From Cryptomeria japonica (Eukaryota > Streptophyta > Pinopsida > Cupressales > Cupressaceae), in NCBI RefSeq assembly GCF_030272615.1, contig NC_081413.1, positions 717,857,867 to 717,921,866 on the forward strand: 64,000 nucleotides of DNA, in the 5' to 3' direction. Both the position numbers and the translations under genes were made by a program. Position 1 is the first letter of the stretch, and each line of letters starts with the position of its first letter. The notes under the pieces are model-generated. The model saw nothing but the letters and a program-made list of their open reading frames with translations, made no database searches and had not been told where the DNA came from. This document shows, piece by piece, positions 13,101 to 24,330 of this stretch.

Positions 13101-13806
13101 GGAGAAGATAGTGGAATTAGAAAATAAACTCAAAGAATTAGAGGATCAATCAGTCGAGCAACAAAAGGATATAGTTAGCTCAGTGCTAACTCATTTAAAT
13201 GAGAAAGTTGAAAGCTGGTTAAATAATATCCATACCTTATATTCTCTTCTTTTTGATGCTATTCAAAAGTTTAATGATGATAAAGAAGTGGAAATTCCCA
13301 TGTTTACAAAGTGGTTACAAAGAGGGAATTAACTCAGATTGATGTCTATAGCCTCTAAGTTTTATGTTGTGAAACTACATGCACTCCAACCAACATATTT
13401 GTTAGTAAAGTCAATGCAAGAAGCCCAAATTTTTCCAGAAAACATTGAAAGAAAGATAAGGGAGTTGATGAAGAGATTTAGTGAATTTGGAAAAACTCTT
13501 TTGCCAGATATTGAAGATAGAGAAGGGGCAATTAAGCCTTTGCAATTTTGGAAGGAAGAGGCAGAAAGAGTCATCAATACCCAGGCGGAAATGATTTGTG
13601 ATGGGTTAAATATGAATATGCTAGAAGATAATATGGATAAAATAATTGCTATAGGGCTATTTTTTGAAACTTTTGAAAGAGAGGCAAACCAAATAGGCAT
13701 TAAGTATATTCCATATAGGGAAAAAGAAGATGAAGTAATGAACTTCAATTGGCCATCGGATGAAGACTATAGTGCGTGGAGTGGCATGTATTTTAATGAT
13801 GAATAG
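10188..13806 (+). pseudogene. Unrecognised plant ORF family, copy A (decayed)
   Basis: I do not recognise this family. About 1,200 codons can be followed with stops and at least two frameshifts. It is homologous to copy B (19,290-35,902). Shared landmarks are IEHNWGDF (11,250) with IEHNWGDW in B, F-W-Y-LLMH with F-H-Y-LLMH, and a C-terminal NLNIDVAK with KLNLDVAK. The N-terminal half is globular and aromatic-rich; the C-terminal third (from about 12,550) is Glu/Lys-rich with heptad-like spacing and is probably coiled coil. A 10 bp local duplication of AATTTTGC near 11,143-11,162 causes one frameshift. The ATG at 10,188 (MAPSRKHLGQ) joins in phase to LKPSTND only if 10,218-10,260 is removed. 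No pol, nuclease or transposase motif is seen. It could be a host gene family or an ORF from non-autonomous LTR elements like E. Confidence 0.65.
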
Positions 13807-14579
13807 AAAGTTGTAAACTATTTGTATAACTATTTTTGTTTTCTAGTGACAGATATTTTGCAACCCGTAAGGCAGGATGGGGGTAATTTCTATCATAAAT
13901 TTTGAAGAAGGTGGCTTCAACTTTTGATCCAGTATAAGCAAGTTCGAGGATGATTGTTTTGTATAACAGAATGCGGTTACACATAGTCATTCTGAGATGA
14001 TAGGTGTCTCCTCTGGCCTGAAGCTTGTTTGCTCCCTTTTTTTTTATAAAAGGGAATCCAGGGCTATGAGATAGTGTTCAGAAATTTTGGTCCCTTATGT
14101 GTTCTAAATTTCTGTTTCCAAATAGAAAAGTTTAGGTGAAACAAAAGGATATAAAGAAAAAATTAGAAAAGAGTCTTGTGTCTATGATTTTTGTAGGTTC
14201 TTGAAGGAGTTATGTATGAATTGTATTCTTATAGAGACAATGAAATTAATGAATGAATATATGATTCAAAGCCAATTCTCTCAAATGTATTGTTCTATCA
14301 TGCTTTGAATGCGTATTATCAAGGATTTTATCATTCATTGCACTGTTGTGGTGTATGTAACCTTTTGTTCATGCTTTGGTCTAATAGGCCAATTAAATGC
14401 TAAAACAAATTTACGGAGTGATAGGGGTCTTTATAGGGATTTTGATAACTAGTTTTGGGTCGGGATTACAAACATAATATATTGTGAGGCAATATTATCT
14501 TTGATTTTACGTTGTTAGATAAATTCTGTCAGAAGTACGGTCTAATGCAATATGAATTCATGTACCCAATGGATTAAGG
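13807..14579 (+). other. 3' flank of copy A, with a promoter-like TATA region
   Basis: No ORF is credible here. TTTTTTTATAAAAGGGAATCC at about 14,038-14,058 is a strong TATA-box-like sequence. Copy B has a comparable CATATAAATGAGGGAAC at about 35,950 soon after its stop. A TATA box downstream of the ORF is what a 3' LTR would carry, but I could not find a matching LTR upstream of copy A. Position 14,580 begins the LTR of element D. Confidence 0.3.
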
Positions 14580-15954
14580 TGATGAATAATGATGAACAAT
14601 AAATACGCTAACTGGTACTGAGATGGGGGGGGGTGAATCAGTATCGACAAAAACTTCTCAACAACTTATCAAGTTAAAATAATGATAACTGGCTGTCTTC
14701 ATCACTAAACTTAACCATGGCAATACCGGTTAAACACAATAAGACTTCAGACATCAAGACCAGTAAAACTAAATACTTCAAAGATCATTCAACAATTGAT
14801 AACTACTTCAACAACATACATATGCATGCGTTGTATTAGTAATACCATAACTATTAGCTCTGCATGCATAATCACCTAAACAAATAATACTCAGTCATCA
14901 CATGAAAAATGCACAACTCATAACACACAAATTTTTCAGATGGAAACCCAAATGAGAAAAACCACGGTGGGGATGAATACCCACAAGCTTGTTTTGAACT
15001 CTTTTGAAGTCCGCTTTGTTAGGAGCCTAGTCCGGGTAAAGACTTTACAATAAGGTTTTGTTAGGAACTATTCCTGTTAAAGATCACCTGGTTAAGGGAT
15101 GGCTATATACCCTGTTAAAGGTTACTTTGCTAGAGGATTTAAAGAACTCAATGAACTTGAGTCACCTGTTTAAAGGATTTACAACAAGCCTATTAAAGCT
15201 ACCTGGTCAAGGGATTTTCCTTCTATTGAAATGGTTAGAAGTTAATAGGTAAAGCTTTGATCTGATAACAACACTACTTGCTAAGGCAGATCCTATTCAA
15301 CTCCTCTCCTCTGCAATCACACTCTGCAGGTTTCACACTCTGGTTTGGCAAGTATCTCAACATGCAGACAAACACAACATTTGCCAATAACAACAATAAC
15401 AAACATCATCAACCTTATAGACAACAATTAGGTCGGTAGCATAAACCCTGAACCCAAAACATTTTAGATTTACAATTATAAGCGGTCCAATCCTGACCAT
15501 TTAAAAACACTTTGCATAGAATGAACCAATCTCAAATAGATCACAAGTCATTTTGCATCATTTGATCTTCACCGCATTTGGAAAATGGTAACCCATCACA
15601 CGCTCTTCATACACCGCTCAGAAAATCATGCATTCTCGAGGTAGGAATTCAATGCATTCAATCTCCATGAGAAAAATCCTCAAGGAAATCCTTCACATGC
15701 ACATAGATGATGTGGCATCCTGATCCTTATCCTTAACATTCACAAAAAACCATTGGTTGCACCATACAGGCCATACCGGAAAACCTAGAACTGAATAGCT
15801 ACCAACTGGCAATCACACTTAGTGAACCCCGACACCGGTCCACTCTATCCCAATTGACCAAAACCACTTCCAATATTCATACTAATGTATCTTCTGGAGA
15901 ACTTATTGACATCAATGACATCATACTTTGTAACCACTTCATCATATGCCAACA
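14580..15954 (-). mobile_element. 3' LTR of copia element D
   Basis: The LTR runs from TGATGAATAATG to GCCAACA (1,375 bp) and is followed by a polypurine-tract complement. It closely matches the partial LTR at 63,011-64,000, with roughly 7-8% differences over the first ~265 bp by eye. It contains the ACTGAGAT-G-run-TGAATCAGT hairpin (14,618-14,641), the GGAAACCCAAATGAG..AAAACCACGGTGGGG box (about 14,942-14,972) and a ladder of GTTAAAGG/AGGATTT words (15,075-15,220). The left flank is TAAGG; the partner target copy would lie beyond the window. Confidence 0.85.
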
Positions 15955-16267
15955 ATCCCGCCCTTTGGCATTGATGGCAATACTCAGTGTATCATTTCTC
16001 AGTATCTGCTCCATGCTCAATAACATATACTGGTTGTCATATACCGGTTCAAAGATCACAACCACCACCATCAGGACTGGTCTGTGTGTACACTACCATA
16101 TATCTTCTCCCCCATACATCTTCTCCGCCTTTGACAATAATGCCAAAGTGGAGGCACAAGCTTCCAAGCTCCACTATGTTGCTCCCACTGTGGAGTAGCA
16201 TCCTTCAACACATCAACCCTTGTAATATTTGTCACTGTAGTACCTGAGTGATGTGGAGCACACAACT
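15955..16267 (-). mobile_element. Element D polypurine tract and 3' untranslated region
   Basis: ATCCCGCCCTTTGG adjoins the LTR and is the complement of a damaged PPT (a purine run interrupted by one change). A second CTTCTCCGCCTTTGACAATAATGCC block lies near 16,120-16,145. The same arrangement is present in elements C and E, where the PPT is clean. No ORF is present between the LTR and the RNase H stop. Confidence 0.6.
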
Positions 16268-17534
16268 TTAGTTTACTTCATGAAGGGGCAGAACCCCTAA
16301 TTCACCTCTCAAATAGGTAAATGTAGTCTTCAATAAGGGCTTAGTGAATATGTTTGGTAATTGCTCCTTACTGGAAACATGTTCTAATACAACCTCTTTA
16401 TTCTGAACCTTTTCTCTCAAGAAATGATACTTGAGTTCAATGTCTTTTGTCCTAGTATGCAATACCGGATTTTTGGAAATATTGATTGCACTAGTATTAT
16501 CATAGAAAATACTCACCAGTTCAGATATAGGTACTTTGAAGCCATTTAGTACATGCTTCATCCAGATTGCCTGAGTGCTGTTCATAAATGCTGCCACATA
16601 TTCTGCTTCAGCTATAGACTGGGAAATACAGTTCTACTTCTTGCTTGTCTAGGAGACTAGTCTCCCACCAAGGAAGAATGCTCCACCAGTTGTGCTCTTC
16701 CGTTCATCCACATTACCTGCCCAATCTGCATCGGTAAATACTTTTGAGATTAAAATAACCATTGTATGGATACGACAATCCATAGTCAATAGTCCCTTTC
16801 AGGTATCTAAGAATCCTTTTGACTGCTACCAAGTGGGATTCTCTTGGACTCTTCTGAAAATGAGCTACAATGTCCACTGCATGAGCAATGTCTGGTTTGT
16901 TGTGCACCACATAGTGCAGTTTACTGATCATTGAACAATACTCCTTCTCATTTACCAACGCTGAGTCATCCTCCTTAGTCAGTTTGCAGCCAGTCACCAT
17001 CGACGTTCCAACCAGTTTTCTCTCCTCCATGCCAAAGGTCTTCAATACGTCTTTGATATACTTGGACTAGGTAATGAATATTCCTTCTTTCATCTGCTGA
17101 ATCTATAGACCAATGAATAAATTTATCTCTCCAATGAGAGACATCTCAAACTCTTTCTTCATTTCATCTACAAATTCATGACTCATTTCATCATCTCCTC
17201 CGAAGATTATGTCATCAACAAATACTTCACATATCAAAATCTGATCTCCTTCAGATTTCACATAAATGTTGTTGTCCTCACTTGTTCTCTAAAATCCTAT
17301 CTTTACAAGATGAGAGTGTAACCATTCATACAATGCCCTTGGTGCTTGCTTCAATCCATACAGGGCCTTGTGTAATCTAAAAACCATGTCACTATCTTCT
17401 GATAAGGTGAACCCATCTGGTTGCTCAATATACACTTCCTCTTCTATAATTCCATTCAAGAATGTAGACTTCACATCCATCTGATATACCTTGAATCCTT
17501 TAAATGCTACAAATGCACACAAGTACATTCGGAG
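16268..17534 (-). pseudogene. Element D: 3' part of pol (reverse transcriptase and RNase H)
   Basis: Read leftward, the frame opens in RT palm sequence ([15 protein letters not shown], then EQPDGF and [11 protein letters not shown], 17,528-17,289). It continues through VFVDDIIFGG near 17,225-17,195, the copia form of the YxDD catalytic box. RNase H follows: SMISKLHYVVHNKPDIAHAV (about 16,930-16,870), FYDNTSAINISKNP (about 16,512-16,470) and the C-terminal FTKPL. Stops and frame changes at about 17,290, 17,050-17,070, 16,710 and 16,600 make it non-functional. The 5' part of this gene is absent here; the missing portion is found in the same orientation at 60,113-62,939. Ty1/copia lineage is certain from the motifs. 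Confidence 0.9.
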
Positions 17535-17850
17535 CTGATTTCCAACAATAGTTTGTCAAATTTGCGATGAATCTTCATCGAAGTGTCGACAAAAATCCAC
17601 TGTCAAAAACTTGACATCAGATTGGTTGACGGTGCCATTCCCATCGGAAATTCGACAACCAATGGACTCTGTCGACAGTCAAAGAAGTTGTCGGTCGAAA
17701 GCTTGGTATTCATCATAATTCCGATAATGATAATTTTTATTAAAAAAAATAATTATTATCACTGAAGATAATTATTATCATCGATATAAAAGAGCCATTG
17801 AAGGAAGGAAACGCTAATGAATTCCAGAAAGGACTCACCAAAGATAATAA
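17535..17850. other. Left edge of the block that splits element D
   Basis: Homology to copia RT stops at about 17,531-17,534. The next bases contain GATTTCCAAC (17,537-17,546), which appears inverted at the other junction (60,085-60,094). The rest is non-coding and rich in ATCGA/TCGAC words, with GATATAAAAGAGCC (about 17,783) as a TATA-like site. No gene is visible. Confidence 0.4.
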
Positions 17851-18653
17851 CTTCATCGACAAAAGATATTGAAGAAAGCAGAGAGGGTCTTCATCGATGG
17901 GAAAAGTTCTCGAGGAAATAATACTATCGGTGCAACATAAAAAGGACCCACCAATTATGCGTTTTCATCGAAAGAATAATATCGATCAGACAAAAGGAAG
18001 CTACATTGATAAAAGATATCAATGAGGATATAGGTTTCGAGGAGGTTAAAATTCATCGACAAAAGATATCGAAGAAAGCAGAGAGGGTCTTCATCGACAA
18101 GAAAATTTCTCGAGGAAATAATACTATCGATGCAACATAAAAAGGACCCACCAAAAGGAGCGTTTTCATCAAAAGATTAATATCGATCAAACAAAAGGAA
18201 GATACATCGATAAAAGATATCGATGAGGATATAGGTTTTGAGGAGGTTAAACTTCATCGACAAAATATATCGAAGAAAGCAGAGAGGGTCTTCATCGACA
18301 GGAAAAGTTCTCGAGGAAATAATACTATTGGTGCAACATAAAAAGGACCCACCGAAAGGAGCATTTTCATCAAAAGAATAATATCGATCAGACAAAAGGA
18401 AGCTACATCGATAAAAGATATAGATGAGGATATAGGTTTTGAGGAGGTTAAACTTCATCGACAAAAGATATCGAAGAAAGCAGAGAGGGTCTTCATCGAC
18501 GGGAAAAGTTCTCGAGGAAATAATACTATCGGTGCAACATAAAAAGGACCCACCGAAAGGAGCATTTTCATCGAAAGGATAATAGCGATCAGATAAAAGG
18601 AAGCTACATCAATAAAAGATATCGATGAGGATATAGGTTTTGAGGAGGTTAAA
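17851..18653 (+). repeat. Four-copy ~201 bp tandem repeat
   Basis: Copies begin with CTTCATCGACAAAAGATATC-like sequence at 17,851, 18,051, 18,252 and 18,453, and each ends GAGGAGGTTAAA. The period is 200-201 bp. Within each unit are several degenerate (T)CATCGA/ATCGAT words. Copies differ by scattered substitutions, mostly C/T and A/G. The array ends at about 18,653, where GAGGTTAAA is followed by new sequence. It lies 640 bp upstream of the copy-B ATG, so it may be an enhancer-like or LTR-internal repeat; function is unknown. Confidence 0.9.
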
Positions 18654-19289
18654 AGGCATGTTCTCAATATGCATGGTTTTTCCGATGTAACTTTATCGGT
18701 GAAGAACGATAATGGAAAATAAAGAAAAGCTTCGGTGAGATAATAGACTCATTCATCAATGGGGCATAGTGATATCGATGAAAGAAGTATTTTGATGGAA
18801 AAATAAAGGAGGACACCGAAGCCCAAGGTTTCTTCGACATAAGACCTGATGGATATCAGATATGTTTTGATGAGGAGACAACCATACTGACTGAATATAG
18901 TATTTCGATGAAGGGAAAAAATACTTGATCAAAGTAATATTCGAAACAAAATTATTGTCGATAGAAACAAAGAGATTGATGGACTAAAGAAACAAATGAT
19001 TGAAAGACATATCCTCATCGAAATGATTATTTATTGCCATGAAAATCATAAACAAATCCCATGGAAGGTCACATCGCTATTAAATTCGAATGTGTGCCCG
19101 AGTGACCATTGTCCAAACCGCCATTACTAACTGATTAAATATGCCATAAGTAGTGGATCAATATCAAAGGGCACAACATTAAGGAATTCATAGGCGACGA
19201 ACTGAAAGCAGGAATTGGGAAAATTCACAGATAAAGCTCAGTAATTACAAGTAAGTTGTTTGCACACATACCTCTTTTTTAAAATTCAA
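18654..19289 (+). other. Leader region upstream of copy B
   Basis: No ORF is supported. TTCGATG/ATCGATG words continue from the tandem array to about 18,960. AACCGCCATTACTAACTG lies at about 19,118. ACAAGTAAGTTG at about 19,247-19,258 resembles a 5' splice site shortly before the ATG at 19,290. Confidence 0.3.
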
Positions 19290-21651
19290 ATGGAATCATC
19301 ATCTAAAACTAATAAGACCAAAAAGGGAAAAAAACCTATCGCTGCAAAAGAAAAACCTAAAAGACAGAAAAGGGAAGGGCGTTCTTTGGCCCAGGACTTG
19401 ATTGACAAGTGGCCATCATCTAGTTTGAGGTCCAAGAAGATTAGAGCTAATGAGGAAGGCCTGGAGGACTGGTTTGAGGATCTTGGAGACATATGGATAG
19501 AATTGAGAGGGTATGAATTATTCATATATGGGTACAACAGAAGAGTTTCCCCTCAACCTGTCAACAATTTATGGCGATTGAACTTAGGAAGGTTAGTTGT
19601 GGCTAATGTATTCATGAATGTGGAGCTCATGAAGGCATTGGCAAACAATTATGACTCTAAAACCAAGACCATATATAACTACATGGGTGAGCCAATTCTT
19701 GCAATAAAAAAGGAGGTTATTGACATTGTGTTTGAGTTGGATTGGGGATTTGAAGAATTGATTGACCTCAAGAAGTTAACAAGTGAATATTTTAACCTAG
19801 AGCACATTTACAAAATGTGGAGACTCCCTATACATAGACCTAGGAATGCAGGGTCCTTAGTGCCACTAGGTCAGGATGATAAAGCTTCCTATGATGTCAA
19901 CTCTTTCCATCCATATTTCAAGTATACCTATTACTATGTTGCCCAAGTGCTAGGGATAAAATCCCATCCTTTGATGGATATTGCAGCCATGGTCATTTGT
20001 GTCAATTTGCAGTCTAAGGACCCCTGCTTCTTTAATTTTTCTGCTTATTTGGTTGAGGTTTTGAATCATGGGTTAGAAAAGTTAAAGGGGGATGTCATCA
20101 ATGTTCATTTCAAGCATTATTCCTTACTTATGCATATGCTATTGTATGTGGGCCAAGATGAAGGGTTATGGCCATAAGAGTTATGTGTCAGGATAGATGA
20201 CAATGTTGGGATGAGAAAACCAGTGCAACTATGGGTTTCTTCATGGGACCAGAGGTATGTGAATAATCAATATTGGCATTTTGAGGAGTTCTTTGCCAAT
20301 CCATTATATAGATTGTTGGGATGCCCGTGTGATCATGCCCTTGCACCAGAGGTTCAAAGATTCCTAAGACCAAAAGATTTCATTGTAGATCCCTCAATTG
20401 AACACAATTGGGGAGATTGGTATTGTTTTTTAGACTGCACACAAGTCAGGGTATACGAGTTCGAAGGGAGACCATACTTACTACCACTTACAGTCCCTAA
20501 TAGAGTGGCTTTTCTGGAAATTGTGAGGCAACTATCAATAGTGAGTGTAGAACTTCTCACAAGCCATGGGAAACAATCAATTGTACCTAGGTTGTTAGTA
20601 TTTTCAGATTTTATTGTGAAAAGTTCAAAGAGCTATGGGCTACTGCAGACAAAATTGGATTATTATGGTATGGGTATGGGGGATCCAAGGCCCAATTTTG
20701 ATCCTAAAAGATACATAAGGATAGCCCGGTCATCACAAAAGCTGAAGGCTGGAGAGCATAAATCTTACCTACCAGATGACCTCATTAAGAACATTGGCAA
20801 AGAAGAGGCCAAAGTGAAGCGAATAAAGTTTGAGAAAGCAATGCAGGATTATAAATGAAAGCTTTTTAGAAGGAAAATGGATGAGAATGTGCTACAAAAG
20901 ATTGAAGACCCCTTGGAGTTGGCCAACAAACTTATGGAGCATGAATTGGAAATACTTGAGGGAGTCTCACCTCATGCTTTTAGGGATTACATTGATACTA
21001 TTATGAATACAGAGCCTTTGGCTCATATGTCTCCTGCTTCCACATCAGGCATCATTCCATTCACTCCCCGAGAGGATTACCCCCCTGATTATGTAGAGGA
21101 TACACCGATAGACTTGGCAATAGGATAACTGAATGTCCGAGAAGTGGCCGACATCAGATTCCTAGAGCATGAGGATTTTATTGCTGATAGTGACTTCATT
21201 GCTTCCAAGGAGTTCACCTCATTCCTCTATCAACATAAAGGATCTCAAATTAGGAATAACATGAGAAATAGTGAAGAAGAGCAGTAACTTCAAAAGTTAC
21301 AAGAGGAGATGGATCTTATGATGAGAGAAATGACACCTGAGAAGGGAAGATAGTTGCTTAAGGAAGTTGGTGTGCTATTATACTCTAGATGGGACATGAA
21401 CTCTACTTTGTTGTTTGATGGATTCCTCAAGAAATAGGACCCAAGTAAGCAAATGATGCCAAAAGAGATTGATAAACTCTTTAGAGGATCAGGATATGAT
21501 CCAGATCAGAAATCTCTTCTATAGTGGGCTATCTATCCCAAAGATAAAAGACCTATATTGGTGGATACAAAAGAAGCTTTTAGACATTTGATGGTGCAGC
21601 AGGTTGGAAAGACTGACCCTAGTGTTGGCATTATAATAGACAATGGGAGAT
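19290..21651 (+). pseudogene. Unrecognised ORF family, copy B, first part (interrupted by array C)
   Basis: From MESSSKTNKTKKGKK the frame stays in one phase for about 787 codons to the array C insertion. It is broken only by stop codons (for example 20,175, 20,856, 21,126), several of which look like C-to-T changes of Gln or Arg codons. The Lys-rich N-terminus could be a nuclear localisation signal. Landmarks shared with copy A are VVANVFMNVELMKALANNYD, FKHYSLLMHMLLY and IEHNWGDWY (near 20,396-20,425). The later part, from about 20,870, becomes acidic and helical. The upstream TTG-initiated extension is not needed. An AGA codon (21,648-21,650) ends the first part; the C-terminal part resumes at 35,081. 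Function is unknown; no enzymatic motif is seen. Confidence 0.7.
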
Positions 21652-23148
21652 TGTTGGAATTTCAATAAGGATATTGAGAAGGTTGTTGATGATTATGGAT
21701 ATAAATGATTAAGGATGATTTACTATCTTAATATTATTATTTTGCCATTGATGTCAAGATATTGATTTTCTAAATCAGTATGATGTTGCCATATCTTGAG
21801 AACTATGATTTGATGAGTATAAAGATGTCAGTAAAAGACACAGAAAGAATATGATGAGTAAGGGGATGAATAAGTTATTAAATGGGCAACTATTATTGAG
21901 TTAGACAATGATGAGATCATGATGTTTAGATTGTTTTGATATCATACAAATGTTATTGATTGAAAGGTTAATACTATACTATGTTACCGAGCAAAGAACC
22001 TAGTCGGTAAACCCTAAGGAACTTAGTTGGTAAACCCTAAGGTTATCACTATCGGTTAATGAAGGTGAAATGTCTATCGAGTGAAGTTTAGTATTTATCA
22101 AGTTGTAACCGAGTTGTAACAGAATGCATTAAATGATTACATGCATTATTTAATGAAGGAAGCTGATGAGCTGGCTATGATTAAATGATTGGTATGCTGT
22201 GAATGAATTTTGTTAAAGAATCTATGGCAAAAGAAAATCAACATGAAGATCTACAATGTAGATTGAACTGCAATACCCTAGCACAAGTTCCAAGAAATGT
22301 ATGCAAGTTCCAAGGCAGGGTAAAACTTTTTCAGATCGAAGGATACATTGAACCTGGTCAAAGTTTGAAGATCTGATGGCTATGATTGATCATGGGAAAT
22401 GTGATCAAGGAGATTAAGCGGTTGGCAAATTATTTATAAATAGGGAACTGTTGATAAACAATGTATGTGGGCAAGTGTATGCACAGGGATGCTACATAGT
22501 GATTACCGAGAATAGAAAATTGAACACCTGTTTTGAATAACAGAGTATAGAGCCCAGCAGATGGACAAGATTAGTTCTATGTCTAAATTGTATTGAGAAA
22601 ATAAGAATCTGCTTTAGTATTTTAGATGTGAACTTGGAGATAGATTTTATTACTATTATTTTGTGAAGTGACAGAAAATCTCTTAACCGAGTGGACTTAA
22701 CAGTCTTATTTGTAAAACCCTCTAGCAAGGTGACATTCTGATTGAGTGTTTGAAACCCTTTAACAAGGTCACTTCTAACAAAGTGAAGATCCTAATAGAT
22801 CTGAGGGAAATCCCTTAACTGGGTCACATCTAGCAATGTGTTTGTAATATTTAACAGGATTTTCTTTTAACTGAGCATACTCTAGAAGAGTATATTTCTT
22901 AGTGGGTCCGAAATCCCATAGTGGTTTTTCCCTATTTGGGTTTCCATGTTAAATCTGGTGTTATGAGGTTTATGATGTTTATATGCTTTTGAGTTTGCAT
23001 GTTTAACAGTTTTGGTTATATTACTGAAATATATGTTACTGAGGTTGAATCTGATGTTTTTATGGAAGATTAAGTTTGTATGATTTAGCCCCCCCGCTCA
23101 TCTTATCAGCTTGGCATCTGTACTTAACATTAACTATCAGAACTATCA
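21652..23148 (+). repeat. Array C LTR 1 (5' LTR, complete)
   Basis: It runs TGTTGG to TATCA, 1,497 bp. It contains a TATA box (about 22,430), the TTTTTCCCTATTTGGGTTTC box (22,924-22,943) and a C-run (about 23,090) near its 3' end. By eye it differs from LTR 3 at roughly 5-6% of positions over the first 330 bp. Confidence 0.9.
22428..22444 (+). promoter_or_regulatory. TATA box in LTR 1 of array C
   Basis: ATTATTTATAAATAGGGAAC is conserved in all three LTRs (also about 28,605 and 34,365). It marks the likely polymerase II start region at the U3/R border. Confidence 0.6.
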
Positions 23149-23150
23149 AT

Positions 23151-23162
23151 TGGTACTAGAGC
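23151..23162 (+). other. Primer binding site, array C unit 1
   Basis: TGGTACTAGAGC, two bases after the LTR end, matches the usual plant initiator-Met tRNA primer site TGGTATCAGAGC with two differences. The corresponding site is deleted from unit 2. Confidence 0.85.
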
Positions 23163-23213
23163 TTTGGACTCCCGAAGAAAATTTTTAAAGGTATTTGAGG
23201 CAAAGATCCAAAG

Positions 23214-24330
23214 ATGTATAAGAGGGATACACCAAAGCTGAACAAGTCAAGTTTCTCTACATGGCAGAAAAGGATGAAGCCGCACCTATCGGGAGTTGGA
23301 GAATATGCGGTATATTATATGGAGAATGATTTCATCACACCAAGCACCTATCCATTGATAATGGAAGAGATAAAGGCAAAGCAAGACCATATCCAAGCAA
23401 TGATTGAAATAACATCTGCATTGACAAACTCAGAGTTTAATGATCTAGAAGGCTACAATGATGCAAAGGCAATGTGGGACAAGCTCATAACTATGTATGG
23501 AGGTGATGAACATGTTTAAAGACAAAAAGTGGATAGTCTAAGAGGGCAACTTGAATCTATGAGGATGAATGAAGGTGAGAACATAACCCAGTATAGTACA
23601 AGACTAAAGGAGATTGTAAATCAAATGAAAGGAGCAGGTGGAATTATTGAAGAAAAGGATATAACAAGTAAGTTGTTAAGAACCCTTCTACCATCTTATG
23701 CAATTCGAGTCTCTACAATCAATGAATTGAGATCTGTATCTAATATGCCAGTTTCTTTAGATGCTACTATTGGTAAGCTACATGCATTTGAGTTAAGTAA
23801 CTTTGATAACAGTGGGTCATCAGTAAATAAAGTTGAATCTGCATTTAGTTCTTTTCATCTTGATGAGTCTAATGATTACAATGAAAGAAAGTATAAGTAC
23901 TCTGAAGGAGATCACAGTGGAGCAAGCGAAAGATTTCATAAGAACATGGAGGAAGTACACAAACTATATGAGGAAATCAGAAAGCAAGAAGAGTTTGAAG
24001 CACTATTAGCCAGAAGGTTACCAAGAGGCAAAGGTAAGTATAAAGGAAAACTACCTTTGAAATGTTTCAATTGTGATAAGATAGGACATATGGCTTCTAA
24101 CTGTCCTGACAAATATTCTACTAAAAAGAGAGATTACCGAGATGATAGAAAGAAAGATAATCATTACAGAAGACACTTAGACTTTAGAAGAAGAGATAGA
24201 AAGACATGCTTAATAGCTGATGAGGATTCCAATGATGATAAATCAGGTGAAACTGATACAGAGGAATTAGTTTATGTGGCTATCAAAGATGGATCAGATG
24301 AAGAAAGGTATGAAGAAAAATCACTAATAT
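23214..24330 (+). pseudogene. Array C unit 1: gag
   Basis: The frame starts MYKRDTPKLNKSSFSTWQ 50 bases after the PBS. It carries the plant copia gag (UBN2-type) core, including AMWDKLITMYGGDEHV and LRGQLESMRMNEGENITQY. The zinc knuckle CFNCDKIGHMASNC (CX2CX4HX4C, 24,063-24,104) is intact and would bind RNA in the virus-like particle. One in-frame TAA at 23,517 breaks the protein; otherwise the frame is continuous into protease. Confidence 0.88.

Noticed and set aside
18177-18667. Minus-strand ORFs with repeated Phe/Tyr/Leu peptides
   Set aside because: They are translations of the 201 bp tandem repeat; the repeat explains the peptide repetition.
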